64,000 bases of DNA from CAYYFX01 sp046330135 (lineage in GTDB: Bacteria > ARS69). The DNA lies in the NCBI GenBank assembly GCA_046330135.1, contig JAXLTI010000004.1:310001-374000 (forward strand), given 5' to 3'. This document shows positions 1 to 8,472 of the stretch, in pieces. Below the pieces are notes generated by a model. The model did no database searches, was not told where the DNA came from, and saw nothing but the letters and a program-made list of their open reading frames with translations. Every line of letters begins with the position of its first letter. Positions within the stretch are counted from its first letter, which is position 1. The position numbers and the translations under genes were made by a program.

Positions 1-609
1 CAGCGCGAGCGCACCGATCGCCTGGGCGAAGCACGTGAGCGCGAACACGGCGCCGGCGAGAGCGGCTCTCGATCGTCGCCGTGCGGCGGTCTCGCGGCCC
101 GGCATGCAGAGCAGCGCGAGCGGCGCGAGCGCGAAGGCCGTGACGAAGCCTCCCCAGGCCTTCGCGGAGAAGGCGAGCCAGGAGGGCGCCGCAGCGAGGA
201 GCATTCCGAAGAGCATCGCGGCGCGATCGCCCGCAAGCCGACGCGCCGCCGCGACGAAGGCGACGAACCCCGAGGTGAACACGGCGAGCGCGCCGAGCTT
301 GAGCGCCGCTCCGGAGACGCCGCCGATCGCGAACGCGAGCGCCCCCGCGGCGGACTCGAGGAGCGCCAGACCGTACGCCTGTCCCCAGTAGAAGAGCCCG
401 AGATCGCCGTGCTCGAGCAGTCGCTTCGCCATGAGCCCCACGATCGCTTCGTCCCCGTCCGGAACGAAACGCGCGGAAGCGACGAGCGGCGCGCGCGTCA
501 CGAGGAGAAGCAGAAGTCCCGGGACGAAGACGCGAAGCGCGGCGGCCGCCGTCCCGGTCGCCGTGGCGCTGGAGGCCCTGGCTGTGGCGAGCGGTCGGCG
601 GTTTCCCAA
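1..609 (-). CDS. Membrane glycosyltransferase, GT39/PMT-like (partial, runs off the window)
   Basis: The reverse strand is open from the window edge to about 609 and reads as a polytopic membrane protein. A hydrophobic segment near residues 28-40 is followed by an exposed loop containing DEAIVGLMAKR and LGLFYWGQAYG, then alternating hydrophobic helices. The DEA...FYWGQAYG pattern resembles the first periplasmic loop of dolichyl-phosphate-mannose-type transferases (GT39/ArnT-like), where acidic residues are catalytic; that family role is established, its use here is inferred. TTG at 609 follows a GGGGG stretch and is the best start I see, but other starts are possible. The C-terminal half lies outside the window. 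It is transcribed divergently from the VOC-GNAT gene. Confidence 0.55.
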   Translation of the reverse strand, partial: MGNRRPLATARASSATATGTAAAALRVFVPGLLLLLVTRAPLVASARFVPDGDEAIVGLMAKRLLEHGDLGLFYWGQAYGLALLESAAGALAFAIGGVSGAALKLGALAVFTSGFVAFVAAARRLAGDRAAMLFGMLLAAAPSWLAFSAKAWGGFVTAFALAPLALLCMPGRETAARRRSRAALAGAVFALTCFAQAIGALAL

Positions 610-705
610 GGCGGGTCGTGTGCCCCCTGGACGTCGGTCGGATTTCGACGATGATCTGCGCTGCGGCGGACTTGGATGTTGGAGGAGCCTACGACGGAGG
701 CAGCC

Positions 706-1632
706 ATGAAGAAAGCGCACTTCATCCTCTTCGTGCGCGATCAGGAGCGCAGCGCGGAGTTCTACCGCGCGGCCCTCGACGCCTCTCCGCGGCTGCACGT
801 GCCCGGCATGACGGAGTTCGAGCTTCCCGGCGGGGCGGTCCTCGGTCTCATGCCGGAGGAGGGAGCCGCTCGCGTGCTCGGGACGGCGCTCTCGGCCACG
901 CCGTCTTCGGAGTCCCCGCGCCCACCGTCGGCAGCGCCGACCCCACGGCGTCCGCGTTCGGAGCTCTATCTCCTCGTGTCGGATCCGGCGTCCTTTCACC
1001 GGCGGGCCCTCGCCGCCGGCGCCCGCGAAGCGAGCGCCCTCGCGGAGCGCGACTGGGGCGACGAAGCCGCGTACTCGCTCGACCCGGACGGGCACGTGCT
1101 CGCCTTCGCGCGCGAGCTGCCGGAGCGTCGTGAAGCGGTGCCGGGTCTCGCTCTCCGCCCGGCTGCGCCCGAGGACGTGCCGCTCGTTCTCCGCTTCATC
1201 CGCGCGCTCGCCGAGTACGAGCGCCTCGCGAACGAGGTGGTGGCCACGGAAGACGTGCTGCGCGAGTCGCTCTTCGGGGCGCGGCCCGCGGCAGAGGCGA
1301 TCCTCGCGGAGCTGGACGGAGCGCCGGTGGGCTTCGCGATCTTCTTCCACAACTTCTCGACCTTCGTCGGCCGGCGCGGAATCTACCTCGAGGATCTCTT
1401 CGTCCTGCCGGAGCACCGCGGGCGCGGAGTGGGACTGGCGTTGCTGCGGCATCTCGCGAAGCTGTGCGTGGAGCGGAACTGCGGGCGCCTCGAGTGGGCC
1501 GTGCTCGACTGGAACGAGTCGGCGATCGGCTTCTACGACGGCCTCGGCGCCCGGCCGATGAGCGACTGGATCATCTACCGGCTCACCGGCGGCGCGCTGG
1601 CCAAGCTGGCGGACAGCGGGTGGACGGGCTAG
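706..1632 (+). CDS. VOC (glyoxalase-like) domain fused to a GNAT acetyltransferase
   Basis: The 308-aa protein has two domains. Residues 1-125 (AHFILFVRDQERSAEFYR ... LDPDGHVLAF) form a vicinal-oxygen-chelate/glyoxalase-like domain. Residues about 147-300 form a GNAT N-acetyltransferase with the acetyl-CoA loop EHRGRGVGLALL and the motif WNESAIGFYDGLGA, closest in feel to the diamine/spermidine N-acetyltransferase group. A Pro/Ser-rich linker of about 30 residues interrupts the VOC half. ATG 706 is chosen because GGAGG lies 5 nt upstream; an ATG at 676 has no ribosome site. The cytoplasmic substrate cannot be read from sequence. A fused detoxification/acetylation enzyme is the simplest reading. 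Confidence 0.8.
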   Translation: MKKAHFILFVRDQERSAEFYRAALDASPRLHVPGMTEFELPGGAVLGLMPEEGAARVLGTALSATPSSESPRPPSAAPTPRRPRSELYLLVSDPASFHRRALAAGAREASALAERDWGDEAAYSLDPDGHVLAFARELPERREAVPGLALRPAAPEDVPLVLRFIRALAEYERLANEVVATEDVLRESLFGARPAAEAILAELDGAPVGFAIFFHNFSTFVGRRGIYLEDLFVLPEHRGRGVGLALLRHLAKLCVERNCGRLEWAVLDWNESAIGFYDGLGARPMSDWIIYRLTGGALAKLADSGWTG

Positions 1633-1722
1633 AGCGCCCGCAACGAGCCGGCGCGTCGTCACCGGCGAGCGGGGTCCAGTCACTCGGGTTCCAACGTCTG
1701 ACCCGTGTGCTACGATGGCGTC

Positions 1723-1902
1723 ATGATTCGGAAGGTCGTGACGAGACATACTCTCACCGAGAGCTCCGCGGCCCGGGACTTGGCGTTCTGGTTGAGCCGG
1801 ACCGCCGCCGAGCGCATCGAAGCCGTGGAGATCCTGCGTCGACGCCATCATGGAGACACAGAGAGACTTCGAAGAGTTGCTCGGGTCATTCAACGCTCAT
1901 AG
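1723..1902 (+). CDS. Small conserved partner of a nucleotidyltransferase (59 aa)
   Basis: This is a 59-aa basic protein beginning MIRKVVTRHTLTES, with FWLSRTAAERIEAVEILRR and ending RRVARVIQRS. From memory this is a small family commonly encoded just upstream of MNT-type nucleotidyltransferases. Its 3' end overlaps the following gene by 53 nt, supporting co-expression. A TACGAT hexamer ends 6 nt before the ATG and no Shine-Dalgarno is visible, so the transcript may be leaderless. The pair is best read as a toxin-antitoxin-like or nucleotidyl-transfer module; which partner would be toxic is unknown. Confidence 0.6.
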   Translation: MIRKVVTRHTLTESSAARDLAFWLSRTAAERIEAVEILRRRHHGDTERLRRVARVIQRS

Positions 1903-2296
1903 CGTCGAATACGTGATCGTCGGCGGGTACGCGCTGGCATTCCACGGCGCTCCCCGCTTCACGGGCGATCTCGATCTCTTCGTGCGCCCCGGACCCGACA
2001 ACGCCGCACGCATTCTGGCGGCCCTCGCCGATTTCGGCTTCGCGTCGCTGGGCCTCACGAGCACGGACTTCGAACGACCGGACCGGGTCGTTCAGCTCGG
2101 CGTTCCGCCGGTGCGCGTGGATCTCATCACGTCCATTGCCGGGGTGACCTGGGGAGAGGCGGCCGCGGGGCGCGTCGAGGGGGACTACGGCGGCGTCCGC
2201 GTCCCCTTCCTGGGCCGCGCGCAGTTCGTCGCCAACAAGCGCGCGGCCGGTCGCCGGAGAGATCTGGCGGACCTGGAGGCGCTCGGCGAGAGTTAG
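1850..2296 (+). CDS. MNT-type nucleotidyltransferase (DUF6036-like)
   Basis: The 148-aa protein contains VEYVIVGGYALAFHG followed by TGDLDLFV, the Gly-Gly and D-x-D signature of minimal nucleotidyltransferases of the AbiEii/DUF6036 type. The Asp pair in GDLDLF would bind the metal-NTP. RVDLITSIAGVTW supplies the usual third acidic position. It overlaps the 3' end of the 59-aa gene, so the two are probably translated together. Such proteins occur as stand-alone MNT genes and in type IV toxin-antitoxin pairs. No HEPN partner is adjacent here. Catalytic residues look intact. Confidence 0.75.
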   Translation: METQRDFEELLGSFNAHSVEYVIVGGYALAFHGAPRFTGDLDLFVRPGPDNAARILAALADFGFASLGLTSTDFERPDRVVQLGVPPVRVDLITSIAGVTWGEAAAGRVEGDYGGVRVPFLGRAQFVANKRAAGRRRDLADLEALGES

Positions 2297-2308
2297 TCTA
2301 CGGCGCCG

Positions 2309-2785
2309 TCACCACTTCCGCGAGCCGACGATGAGGGGCCCCTTCTTGCCGAAGTAGCTCAGGTCGTCGCGGAGCCGGCCGCCGGTGGAGCTGTCCGGGT
2401 TGAGATAGAGGACCGTGCGTCCGGTGATCCCGTACACGAGCCCCACGTGCCACCCGCCGATCTTCTGCTCCCAGTAGCCGAGCACCACGTGCCCGGATCC
2501 CAGCTTCTGGGAGAGGAAGTCCGGGCCGGTGGTGAAGACGTCGGCCGTGGGCTCGGTCACGGCGATGCCCCAGCGAACGTCGCCGAGGAGGCGACGCATC
2601 CCGCTGCGATCCATCGACTCGTCCGGGAGCGCCACCTTCTTGAACTGATCGTAGATCTGCTCCTGATCCAGCTTCGGGCGTCCCGGCGAGACGTTGCAGA
2701 ACGCCTCCATCACCGCGGCCCAGCACGTGTGGTCGTAGTTCTGCCGCACGTCAGGCGGCGTCTTCCACATCCGGTCCTGCGCCAT
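2309..2785 (-). CDS. Papain-like cysteine peptidase-fold protein
   Basis: The 158-aa protein has YDHTCWAAVMEAF near residues 17-29, GGWHVGLVYGI in the C-terminal third, then LNPDSS. A Cys followed by Trp/Ala, a later His in a small hydrophobic strand and an Asn/Asp is the C-H-N/D arrangement of papain-like (AvrRpt2/C39-like) peptidases. ATG 2785 is chosen because GGAG lies about 10 nt upstream; an upstream in-frame ATG at 2815 would add only an Arg-rich stretch. No signal peptide is seen, so it is probably cytoplasmic. Substrate unknown. It is convergent with the MNT gene. Confidence 0.6.
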   Translation of the reverse strand: MAQDRMWKTPPDVRQNYDHTCWAAVMEAFCNVSPGRPKLDQEQIYDQFKKVALPDESMDRSGMRRLLGDVRWGIAVTEPTADVFTTGPDFLSQKLGSGHVVLGYWEQKIGGWHVGLVYGITGRTVLYLNPDSSTGGRLRDDLSYFGKKGPLIVGSRKW

Positions 2786-3019
2786 GCTCGTTCTCCGTTC
2801 CGCTCGTCGCGTCACGTCGCGAGGGCGGACCGTAGACTACAGGGTCCCCGAGCCCGTCGGCCACTCCGGCGCGCGAGGTCGCCGGCGCGCGGCGAGCCGG
2901 CAGGATCGGCCGCCCGCCTGGCCGGCCGCCCGCCGGGTCCGGATCGGCTGGACGAGCCGCGGCCCGCGCGCGATCCTCCCCGAGACCCCCGCGCGGGGCC
3001 GCGTCCCGGAGGGCTCCCC

Positions 3020-3466
3020 ATGACTTGGTGGCTCTGGATCGTGCTCGGCCTCGTTCTCGTGGGCGTGGAGCTCGTGACGCCCGGCGGCTTCTTCGTCATC
3101 TTCTTCGGCGCGGCCGCGATCGTGTTGGGGATCCTGGATCGCCTCCATCTGGCGGGACCGCCGTCCTTCCAGTGGCTCCTCTTCTCCGTCCTGTCGATCC
3201 TCTCCCTCGCGGTCTTCCGCCGCCCGCTCATGCGCCGCTTCCATCTCTCGGACGGCGCCATGCCGCCCGTCGACTCGCTCGTGGGCGAGGCATGCGTCGT
3301 GACGGAAGCGCCGGGCGTGGACGGGTTCGGGAAGGTGGAGCTGCGCGGAACGACATGGACCGCGCGCAGCGCGAGCGGCGCCGGCCTCGCGAAGGGGCAG
3401 CGGTGTCGCGTGGAGCGCGTGGACGGATTGACTCTCTGGATCCGAGCGGAAGGAGGCCCGGCGTGA
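3020..3466 (+). CDS. NfeD family membrane protein
   Basis: The 148-aa protein starts MTWWLWIVLGLVLVGVELVTPGG. It has two or three hydrophobic helices in the first 75 residues, then a small beta domain (LVGEACVVTEAPG ... RCRVERVDGLTLWI) typical of the NfeD C-terminal OB fold. NfeD proteins work beside SPFH/stomatin proteins in the cytoplasmic membrane, and the next gene is an SPFH protein 34 nt downstream, so the two form the classic pair. The ATG follows CGGAGGG with a short spacing. The long open frame upstream of 3020 is not needed. Confidence 0.9.
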   Translation: MTWWLWIVLGLVLVGVELVTPGGFFVIFFGAAAIVLGILDRLHLAGPPSFQWLLFSVLSILSLAVFRRPLMRRFHLSDGAMPPVDSLVGEACVVTEAPGVDGFGKVELRGTTWTARSASGAGLAKGQRCRVERVDGLTLWIRAEGGPA

Positions 3467-3497
3467 CGCCGGACATCCTCCGAGCGGAAGGAGGCCC
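3441..3497 (+). repeat. 19-bp direct repeat carrying the ribosome site
   Basis: The 19-bp word TCCGAGCGGAAGGAGGCCC occurs at 3441-3459, across the end of the NfeD gene, and again at 3479-3497, just before the SPFH start. The second copy supplies the GGAGG of the SPFH gene. The first copy lies inside the last NfeD codons. It looks like a local duplication of 38 bp. Confidence 0.85.
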
Positions 3498-3500
3498 ATC

Positions 3501-4424
3501 GTGAGCGGCGGGTACATCGTCGTCCTCGTGGTCGCGTTCCTCGTCATCATCGTGATCGCGCGGACCGCGATCGTCGTGCCCCAGCAGAGCGCGTTCGTGG
3601 TGGAGCGCCTCGGCAAGTACCACGCCACGCTGCAGGCCGGCTTCCACGTGCTCCTGCCGTTCGTGGACACCGTGCGCTACCGCCACTCCCTGAAGGAAAT
3701 CGCGATCGACATCCCCGCACAGGTCTGCATCACGCGGGACAACGTGCAGGTCGGCGTGGACGGCGTCCTCTATCTCAAGGTTCTGAACGCCGAGCGCACG
3801 TCCTACGGGATCACGGACTACCTCTTCGCGATCACGCAGCTGGCCCAGACCACGCTCCGCAGCGAAGTCGGGAAGATCGACCTCGACAAGACCTTCGAGG
3901 AACGCACGAACATCAACATCGCGGTCGTCTCCGAGCTGGACAAAGCCTCGGAGCCCTGGGGCGTGAAGGTGCTGCGCTACGAGATCAAGAACATCACGCC
4001 TCCGCAGGACATCCTGGCCGCGATGGAGAAGCAGATGCGCGCGGAGCGGGAGAAGCGCGCGGTGATCCTGGCCTCGGAAGGACAGAGGGACGCGGCGATC
4101 AACACGGCGGAGGGCCAGAAGCAGCAGGTCATCAAGGCCTCGGAGGCCACGCGGCAGCAGCACATCAACGAGGCGGAAGGCCAGGCGTCGGCGATCCTCG
4201 CGGTGGCGCGCGCCACGGCGGAGGGGCTGCACACGGTGGGCGAGTCGTTGCGCCTCGCGGGCGGCGCGGAAGCGATGCAGCTGCGCGTGGCGGAGCTGTA
4301 CCTCCAGCAGTTCGGCGGCCTCGCGCGCACCGCGAACACGGTGGTGCTGCCGGCGAACGTGGCCGACGTGGGCTCGATGATCGCGCTGGCCACGAACCTC
4401 GTGAAGACGAAGGGGCAGCCGTAG
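3501..4424 (+). CDS. SPFH/band-7 (stomatin-like, paraslipin) membrane protein
   Basis: The 307-aa protein has an N-terminal membrane anchor (residues 4-23), then a band-7 domain beginning IVVPQQSAFVVERLGKYHA. This is followed by an Ala/Glu/Gln-rich coiled coil (MRAEREKRAVILASEG to EAEGQASAIL) and a C-terminal tail. This is the domain order of paraslipin/QmcA proteins, which oligomerise at the membrane and act with NfeD. GTG 3501 is the start, 6 nt after GGAGG in the duplicated word. The partner NfeD gene lies directly upstream in the same direction. Confidence 0.92.
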   Translation: MSGGYIVVLVVAFLVIIVIARTAIVVPQQSAFVVERLGKYHATLQAGFHVLLPFVDTVRYRHSLKEIAIDIPAQVCITRDNVQVGVDGVLYLKVLNAERTSYGITDYLFAITQLAQTTLRSEVGKIDLDKTFEERTNINIAVVSELDKASEPWGVKVLRYEIKNITPPQDILAAMEKQMRAEREKRAVILASEGQRDAAINTAEGQKQQVIKASEATRQQHINEAEGQASAILAVARATAEGLHTVGESLRLAGGAEAMQLRVAELYLQQFGGLARTANTVVLPANVADVGSMIALATNLVKTKGQP

Positions 4425-4549
4425 CGGAGGAACCGGTCCCGGCGAGGCGTGGGAGGTCGTCGGGGCGAGTGGCCGGCGCGCGTCTTCTCGGCGGCCGCCC
4501 CGGCGCCGGACGCATGACCGTCCTCCGGGGCGCCTCCCGGCAGCCGCCC

Positions 4550-4588
4550 TTGACGCCCAGTCGTGCTATGCTTAGCCTATCTAAGTAT
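4550..4588 (+). promoter_or_regulatory. Leaderless padR promoter with overlapping inverted repeat
   Basis: TTGACG (4550-4555), 17 nt, TAGCCT (4573-4578); the -10 ends 8 nt before the ATG at 4587, so the transcript would begin at or near the start codon. The inverted repeat CTTAG-N5-CTAAG (4571-4585) covers the -10 and reaches the start codon, where a dimeric PadR would be expected to bind for autorepression. The promoter and repeat are visible; the regulator assignment is inferred. Confidence 0.6.
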
Positions 4589-4928
4589 GGAACGCGAGCC
4601 GCTCCTCGCCGGAACGATCGACCTCATGGTGCTGTCCGTGATCGCCCGGCGGCCCGCGCACGGGTACGCCATCATCGCCGACCTGCGGGTGCGGAGCGCG
4701 GGCGCCCTGGATCTCCCCGAAGGCACCGTCTATCCCGCGCTGTACCGCCTCGAGAGCGCGGGGCTCCTTCGCAGCGCGGCCCGCAAAGTGGAAGGCCGGA
4801 CGCGCCGGATCTACCGCGTGACGGCCGCGGGGCGCGCGGCGCTGCGCGAGCGGAAGAGCGCCTGGGACGGTCTCGTGCGAAGCGTCGGCGCGGTGCTGGG
4901 CGAGGGAGGCTTGGCCGGGCATGGCTAG
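4587..4928 (+). CDS. PadR family transcriptional regulator
   Basis: The 113-aa protein starts MEREPLLAGTIDLMVLSVI and contains HGYAIIADLR, LPEGTVYPALYRLESAGLL and RRIYRVTAAGRAAL, the winged-helix core of PadR subfamily 2 proteins. There is no Shine-Dalgarno; the -10 hexamer placement argues for leaderless expression from ATG 4587. Its stop overlaps the start of a membrane protein by 8 nt, the common arrangement in which PadR controls the membrane protein it is coupled to. Ligand unknown. Confidence 0.88.
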   Translation: MEREPLLAGTIDLMVLSVIARRPAHGYAIIADLRVRSAGALDLPEGTVYPALYRLESAGLLRSAARKVEGRTRRIYRVTAAGRAALRERKSAWDGLVRSVGAVLGEGGLAGHG

Positions 4929-5544
4929 CCCCGTGGAGGAGTACCTCGTCGAGTTGCGTTGCGCGCTGCGGCACGATCCGCTGCTGGCGCGCCGCGTGCT
5001 CGAGGAGGCCGCGGACCATCTCGCGGAGATCGTGGCCGCGGAAAGGAGATCCGGGATGTCCCGGCGCGAAGCCGAGGAGGCCGCCGTTCGTAGGTTCGGT
5101 TCCGCCGGCGCTCTGGCGCGCGATCTGGACCGCTTCTCCCTCCCGCTCAAGGCGCTCCTTGCGCTCGCCACCGCCGCCACCGTTCTCGTGGCGGCCTGGC
5201 TCTTCTTCGTCGTCGCCCGCGTCCTGCCCGCCCGCGATCCCGCGCACATTCCGATGTGGCGCACGGTGGCGTTCGCGTTCCTCGCCTACAGCGGACTGTG
5301 CATCGCCTACTTGATCCAGGGTCCGCGCCGGACCGTGCTGCGATGGACGGTGCTGCCTCTCTCGGTGGCGGCGGTGGGGCTGGGCGCGTACGCCGTCGTC
5401 CGGATGATCCACGTGGCCGACGTCGGAGGGCACTTCGAGGGTTACCTCGTGCTGATGGGGCTCATCCTCGCCGGGCACGGGCTCACCGCGATCCTCCACA
5501 CGGTCGTCGCGGCGGCGATCGCCAGGCGCGTACGCTCGCAGTAG
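4921..5544 (+). CDS. Membrane protein with N-terminal HAAS/permease-prefix-like domain
   Basis: The 207-aa protein has a helical soluble N-terminus (MASPVEEYLVELRCALRHD ... VRRFGSAGALARDLD, residues 1-65), resembling the HAAS / permease-prefix domain often found behind PadR genes. Four or five hydrophobic helices follow to the C-terminus. The start overlaps the padR stop (ATGGCTAG), so translation is coupled. Such proteins are thought to be membrane sensors or effectors under PadR control; the specific role here is unknown. Confidence 0.7.
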   Translation: MASPVEEYLVELRCALRHDPLLARRVLEEAADHLAEIVAAERRSGMSRREAEEAAVRRFGSAGALARDLDRFSLPLKALLALATAATVLVAAWLFFVVARVLPARDPAHIPMWRTVAFAFLAYSGLCIAYLIQGPRRTVLRWTVLPLSVAAVGLGAYAVVRMIHVADVGGHFEGYLVLMGLILAGHGLTAILHTVVAAAIARRVRSQ

Positions 5545-5696
5545 GTCGCCGCTCGGTCTCCCGGTCCGCGCTCGTCCCCGTTCGCTCCTCGCCCTCGAAG
5601 GACTGTCGTCCTTCGCTGGCGACGTTCTGCGCACGCGGTTAGATTCTCCGGGCGTAGGCCGCCCGACGCGCCGCGCGTCTCCCACGGAGAGTCTCG

Positions 5697-7256
5697 ATGG
5701 ACGTCGTCCTCCTCTCGCGCCTCCAGTTCGCCCTCACCATCATGTTCCACTATCTCTTCCCGCCGCTGACGATCGGGATGAGCGTGGTGCTGGTGTGGCT
5801 CGAGGGGCGCTGGCTCGCGACCGGCGATTCCCTCTTCCACTCGGCGGCGCGCTTCTGGACGCGCATCTTCGCGCTGAACTTCGCGGTCGGCGTGGCCACC
5901 GGGATCGTCATGGAGTTCGAGTTCGGCACGAACTGGGCGGCGTACTCGCGCTTCGTCGGCGACGTCTTCGGCTCGGCGCTCGCCGCCGAGGGCATCTTCG
6001 CGTTCTTCCTGGAGTCGGGCTTCCTCGCGGTGCTCGTCTTCGGCTGGGATCGCGTGGGGCGGAAGATGCACTTCTTCGCGACGTGCATGGTCTGCCTGGG
6101 CTCGATCTTCTCCTCCATCTGGATCGTGGTCGCGAACAGCTGGCAGCAGACGCCGGCCGGCCATCACATCGTGCAGATGACGCGCGACGGCAAGCCCTGG
6201 TTCATCGACGGCGAGCCGGTGCTCCGCGCGGAGATCACGGACTTCTGGGGGCTCGTGTTCAACCCCTCCACGGTCCACCGTCTCGTGCACGTCTGGCTGG
6301 GCGCCTTCCTCCTCGGCGCGTTCTTCGTCATGAGCATCAGCGCGTGGTACCTCCTGCAGCGGCGGCACGGGGACTTCGCGCGGCGCTCCTTCCGCGGGGC
6401 GCTCCTGCTCGCCCTGGCGTCGGCGCTCGCGATCGTGGTGAGCGGAGATCTCCAGTCGAAGAACGTCGCGAAGGAGCAGCCGGCGAAGCTGGCCGCGCTC
6501 GAGGCGCACTATCACACGGGCCCCGGGGACCTCGCGATCTTCGGGATTCCGGATGATCACGAAGGGCGCCTCCGCGCGAAGGTCGCCGTGCCCGGGCTTC
6601 TCTCCTGGCTCCTGTACGAAGACGTGGCCGCGCCCGTCCTCGGCCTCGACGCGTTCCGGGCGGAACACCGTCCCCCCGTGGCGATGTCCTTCTTCACGTA
6701 CCGGATGATGGTGGGCTCGGGCTTCGCCCTGGCGGGGCTCTCGCTGCTCGCGGCGCTCCTTCTGTGGCGCGGGAAGCTCTTCGAGACGCGCTGGCTCTTG
6801 TGGATCTTCGTCCTGGCGGTCGTGCCGGCGATGCTCGCGAACGAGGCGGGTTGGGTGGCCGCGGAGGTGGGCCGACAGCCGTGGATCGTGGTGCCGCCCG
6901 TCGCGCGGGATGCGAGCGGCGCGCCGCTCCGCGACGCCGAGGGGTTCGTGCGCTACGAAACGGTCACCGTGCCGCGTGCCGACGGGACGCCGCGCGAGAC
7001 GTACGCGGGTCTCCTCACGACGAAGGGGATCAGCGAAGCGGTCCATGCGGAGCAGGTGCTGGGATCGATCTTGCTGTTCGGCGCGATCTACCTGCTGCTC
7101 GGCGCGCTCTGGATCTTCGTCCTCGACCGGAAGATCCGCGAAGGGCCGGAGCCCGCGGGGGCGTCACCGGGTCACGGGCATCTCGCGGATGTGGCGATCT
7201 CGCTGACCGGGCACACGGAGTCGCTCACCGGGCCGCGGAAGGGAGCGGGAGCCTGA
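5697..7256 (+). CDS. cydA: Cytochrome bd ubiquinol oxidase subunit I
   Basis: The 519-aa polytopic protein begins MDVVLLSRLQFALTIMFHYL; His18 matches the axial haem b595 ligand of CydA. The family signature GRQPWIVV lies near residue 391. A loop containing the quinol-binding region precedes a haem-b558 region with HYHTGPGDLAI-like sequence. With CydB it oxidises quinol and reduces O2 at the cytoplasmic membrane, giving high-affinity, cyanide-resistant respiration. The start follows GGAGAG. Its stop overlaps the cydB start (TGATG), so the subunits are coupled. TAGATT near 5641 is a possible -10. Confidence 0.97.
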   Translation: MDVVLLSRLQFALTIMFHYLFPPLTIGMSVVLVWLEGRWLATGDSLFHSAARFWTRIFALNFAVGVATGIVMEFEFGTNWAAYSRFVGDVFGSALAAEGIFAFFLESGFLAVLVFGWDRVGRKMHFFATCMVCLGSIFSSIWIVVANSWQQTPAGHHIVQMTRDGKPWFIDGEPVLRAEITDFWGLVFNPSTVHRLVHVWLGAFLLGAFFVMSISAWYLLQRRHGDFARRSFRGALLLALASALAIVVSGDLQSKNVAKEQPAKLAALEAHYHTGPGDLAIFGIPDDHEGRLRAKVAVPGLLSWLLYEDVAAPVLGLDAFRAEHRPPVAMSFFTYRMMVGSGFALAGLSLLAALLLWRGKLFETRWLLWIFVLAVVPAMLANEAGWVAAEVGRQPWIVVPPVARDASGAPLRDAEGFVRYETVTVPRADGTPRETYAGLLTTKGISEAVHAEQVLGSILLFGAIYLLLGALWIFVLDRKIREGPEPAGASPGHGHLADVAISLTGHTESLTGPRKGAGA

Positions 7257-8272
7257 TGGACCTTCACGTCGTGTGGTTCGCGCTCCTCGGCGTGCTTCTC
7301 GCGGGGTACGCCATCCTGGACGGCTTCGACCTCGGGGTCGGCATCCTGCATCCGCTCGCGCGCAGCGACGGGGAGCGTCGCGCGTTCGTGAACGCCATCG
7401 GGCCCTTGTGGGACGGGAACGAAGTCTGGCTCGTCACCTTCGGCGGCGCCCTCTTCGCGATGTTCCCGGAGGCGTACGCCACCGTCTTCTCCGGGTTCTA
7501 CACGGCGTTCATGCTCCTGCTCTTCGCGTTGATCCTGCGGGCGGTCAGCCTGGAGTTCCGGAGCAAGCTCGCGAGCGCCCGCTGGCGGGGCGCGTGGGAC
7601 ACGGCGTTCTTCGCGGGCAGTCTCTCGGCGCCCTTGCTCTTCGGCGCCGCGGTGGGCAACGCCATCCTCGGATTGCCGCTGAGCGCGCGCGGCGTGTACC
7701 TGGGGAGCTTCGTCGATCTCCTCGGACCCTATCCGCTGCTCGTGGGGCTCCTGTCCGCGTCGCTCTTCGCGATGCACGGCGCCATCTTCCTGTACCTGAA
7801 GACCGAGGGCGCCGTGCAGGAGCGACTCGGGCGCTGGATGTGGCACACGTGGGGGCTGTTCCTCGTGCTCTACCTGCTGACGACGATGTGGACGCTCGCG
7901 GCCGTGCCCACGGCGCTTCGCAACTTCGAGCGCTTCCCGTGGGCGGCCGGCGTGGTGGTGCTGAGCGTGCTCGCGATCGCGAACGTGCCGCGAGCGCTCT
8001 TCCACCGGCGCTACGGCGAGGCGTTCCTCTCCACGTCGCTCACGATCGCCACGCTCGTGTTCGTCTTCGGCATGGCGATCTTCCCGAACCTCGTGGTGGC
8101 GAAGGGCGACCCCAGCGCCAGCCTCACCATCTACAACGCGGCTTCCAGCCCGAAGACGCTCGAGATCGGATTGGTGATCGCGGGAATCGGGATGCCGTTC
8201 GTCCTGGCCTACACGGGCGTCATCTACTGGACGTTCCGCGGGAAGGTCGTGCTGGGAGAGCACAGCTACTGA
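7256..8272 (+). CDS. cydB: Cytochrome bd ubiquinol oxidase subunit II
   Basis: The 338-aa protein with eight or nine hydrophobic helices starts MDLHVVWFALLGVLLAGYAI and carries the CydB hallmarks GYAILDGFDLGVG, WDGNEVWLVTFGGALFAMFP and SGFYTAFMLLLFALILRAVS. It pairs with CydA in the membrane. The start ATG overlaps the cydA stop. No CydX-like small ORF is evident downstream. A weak 6-bp hairpin at 8281-8297 might end transcription. Confidence 0.97.
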   Translation: MDLHVVWFALLGVLLAGYAILDGFDLGVGILHPLARSDGERRAFVNAIGPLWDGNEVWLVTFGGALFAMFPEAYATVFSGFYTAFMLLLFALILRAVSLEFRSKLASARWRGAWDTAFFAGSLSAPLLFGAAVGNAILGLPLSARGVYLGSFVDLLGPYPLLVGLLSASLFAMHGAIFLYLKTEGAVQERLGRWMWHTWGLFLVLYLLTTMWTLAAVPTALRNFERFPWAAGVVVLSVLAIANVPRALFHRRYGEAFLSTSLTIATLVFVFGMAIFPNLVVAKGDPSASLTIYNAASSPKTLEIGLVIAGIGMPFVLAYTGVIYWTFRGKVVLGEHSY

Positions 8273-8472
8273 GGTCTTCACTCTCGGTTCTCGAGAGGAG
8301 CTGACGTCGCCGGCACGGGCCCCTTCCCTGGGGGCATGATGCGAGCGATCCGGCGCCCGCGTTTCCCTTCTCTCTCGCGGCACCCGGTTGCGTCATCCCG
8401 CGCCGCAGTTCTCCACGCTCCTGCGGCCGGCGGAGCTCGGCCTTCTTGCCGCCGCAGGCTCTGCCGTCGAGA

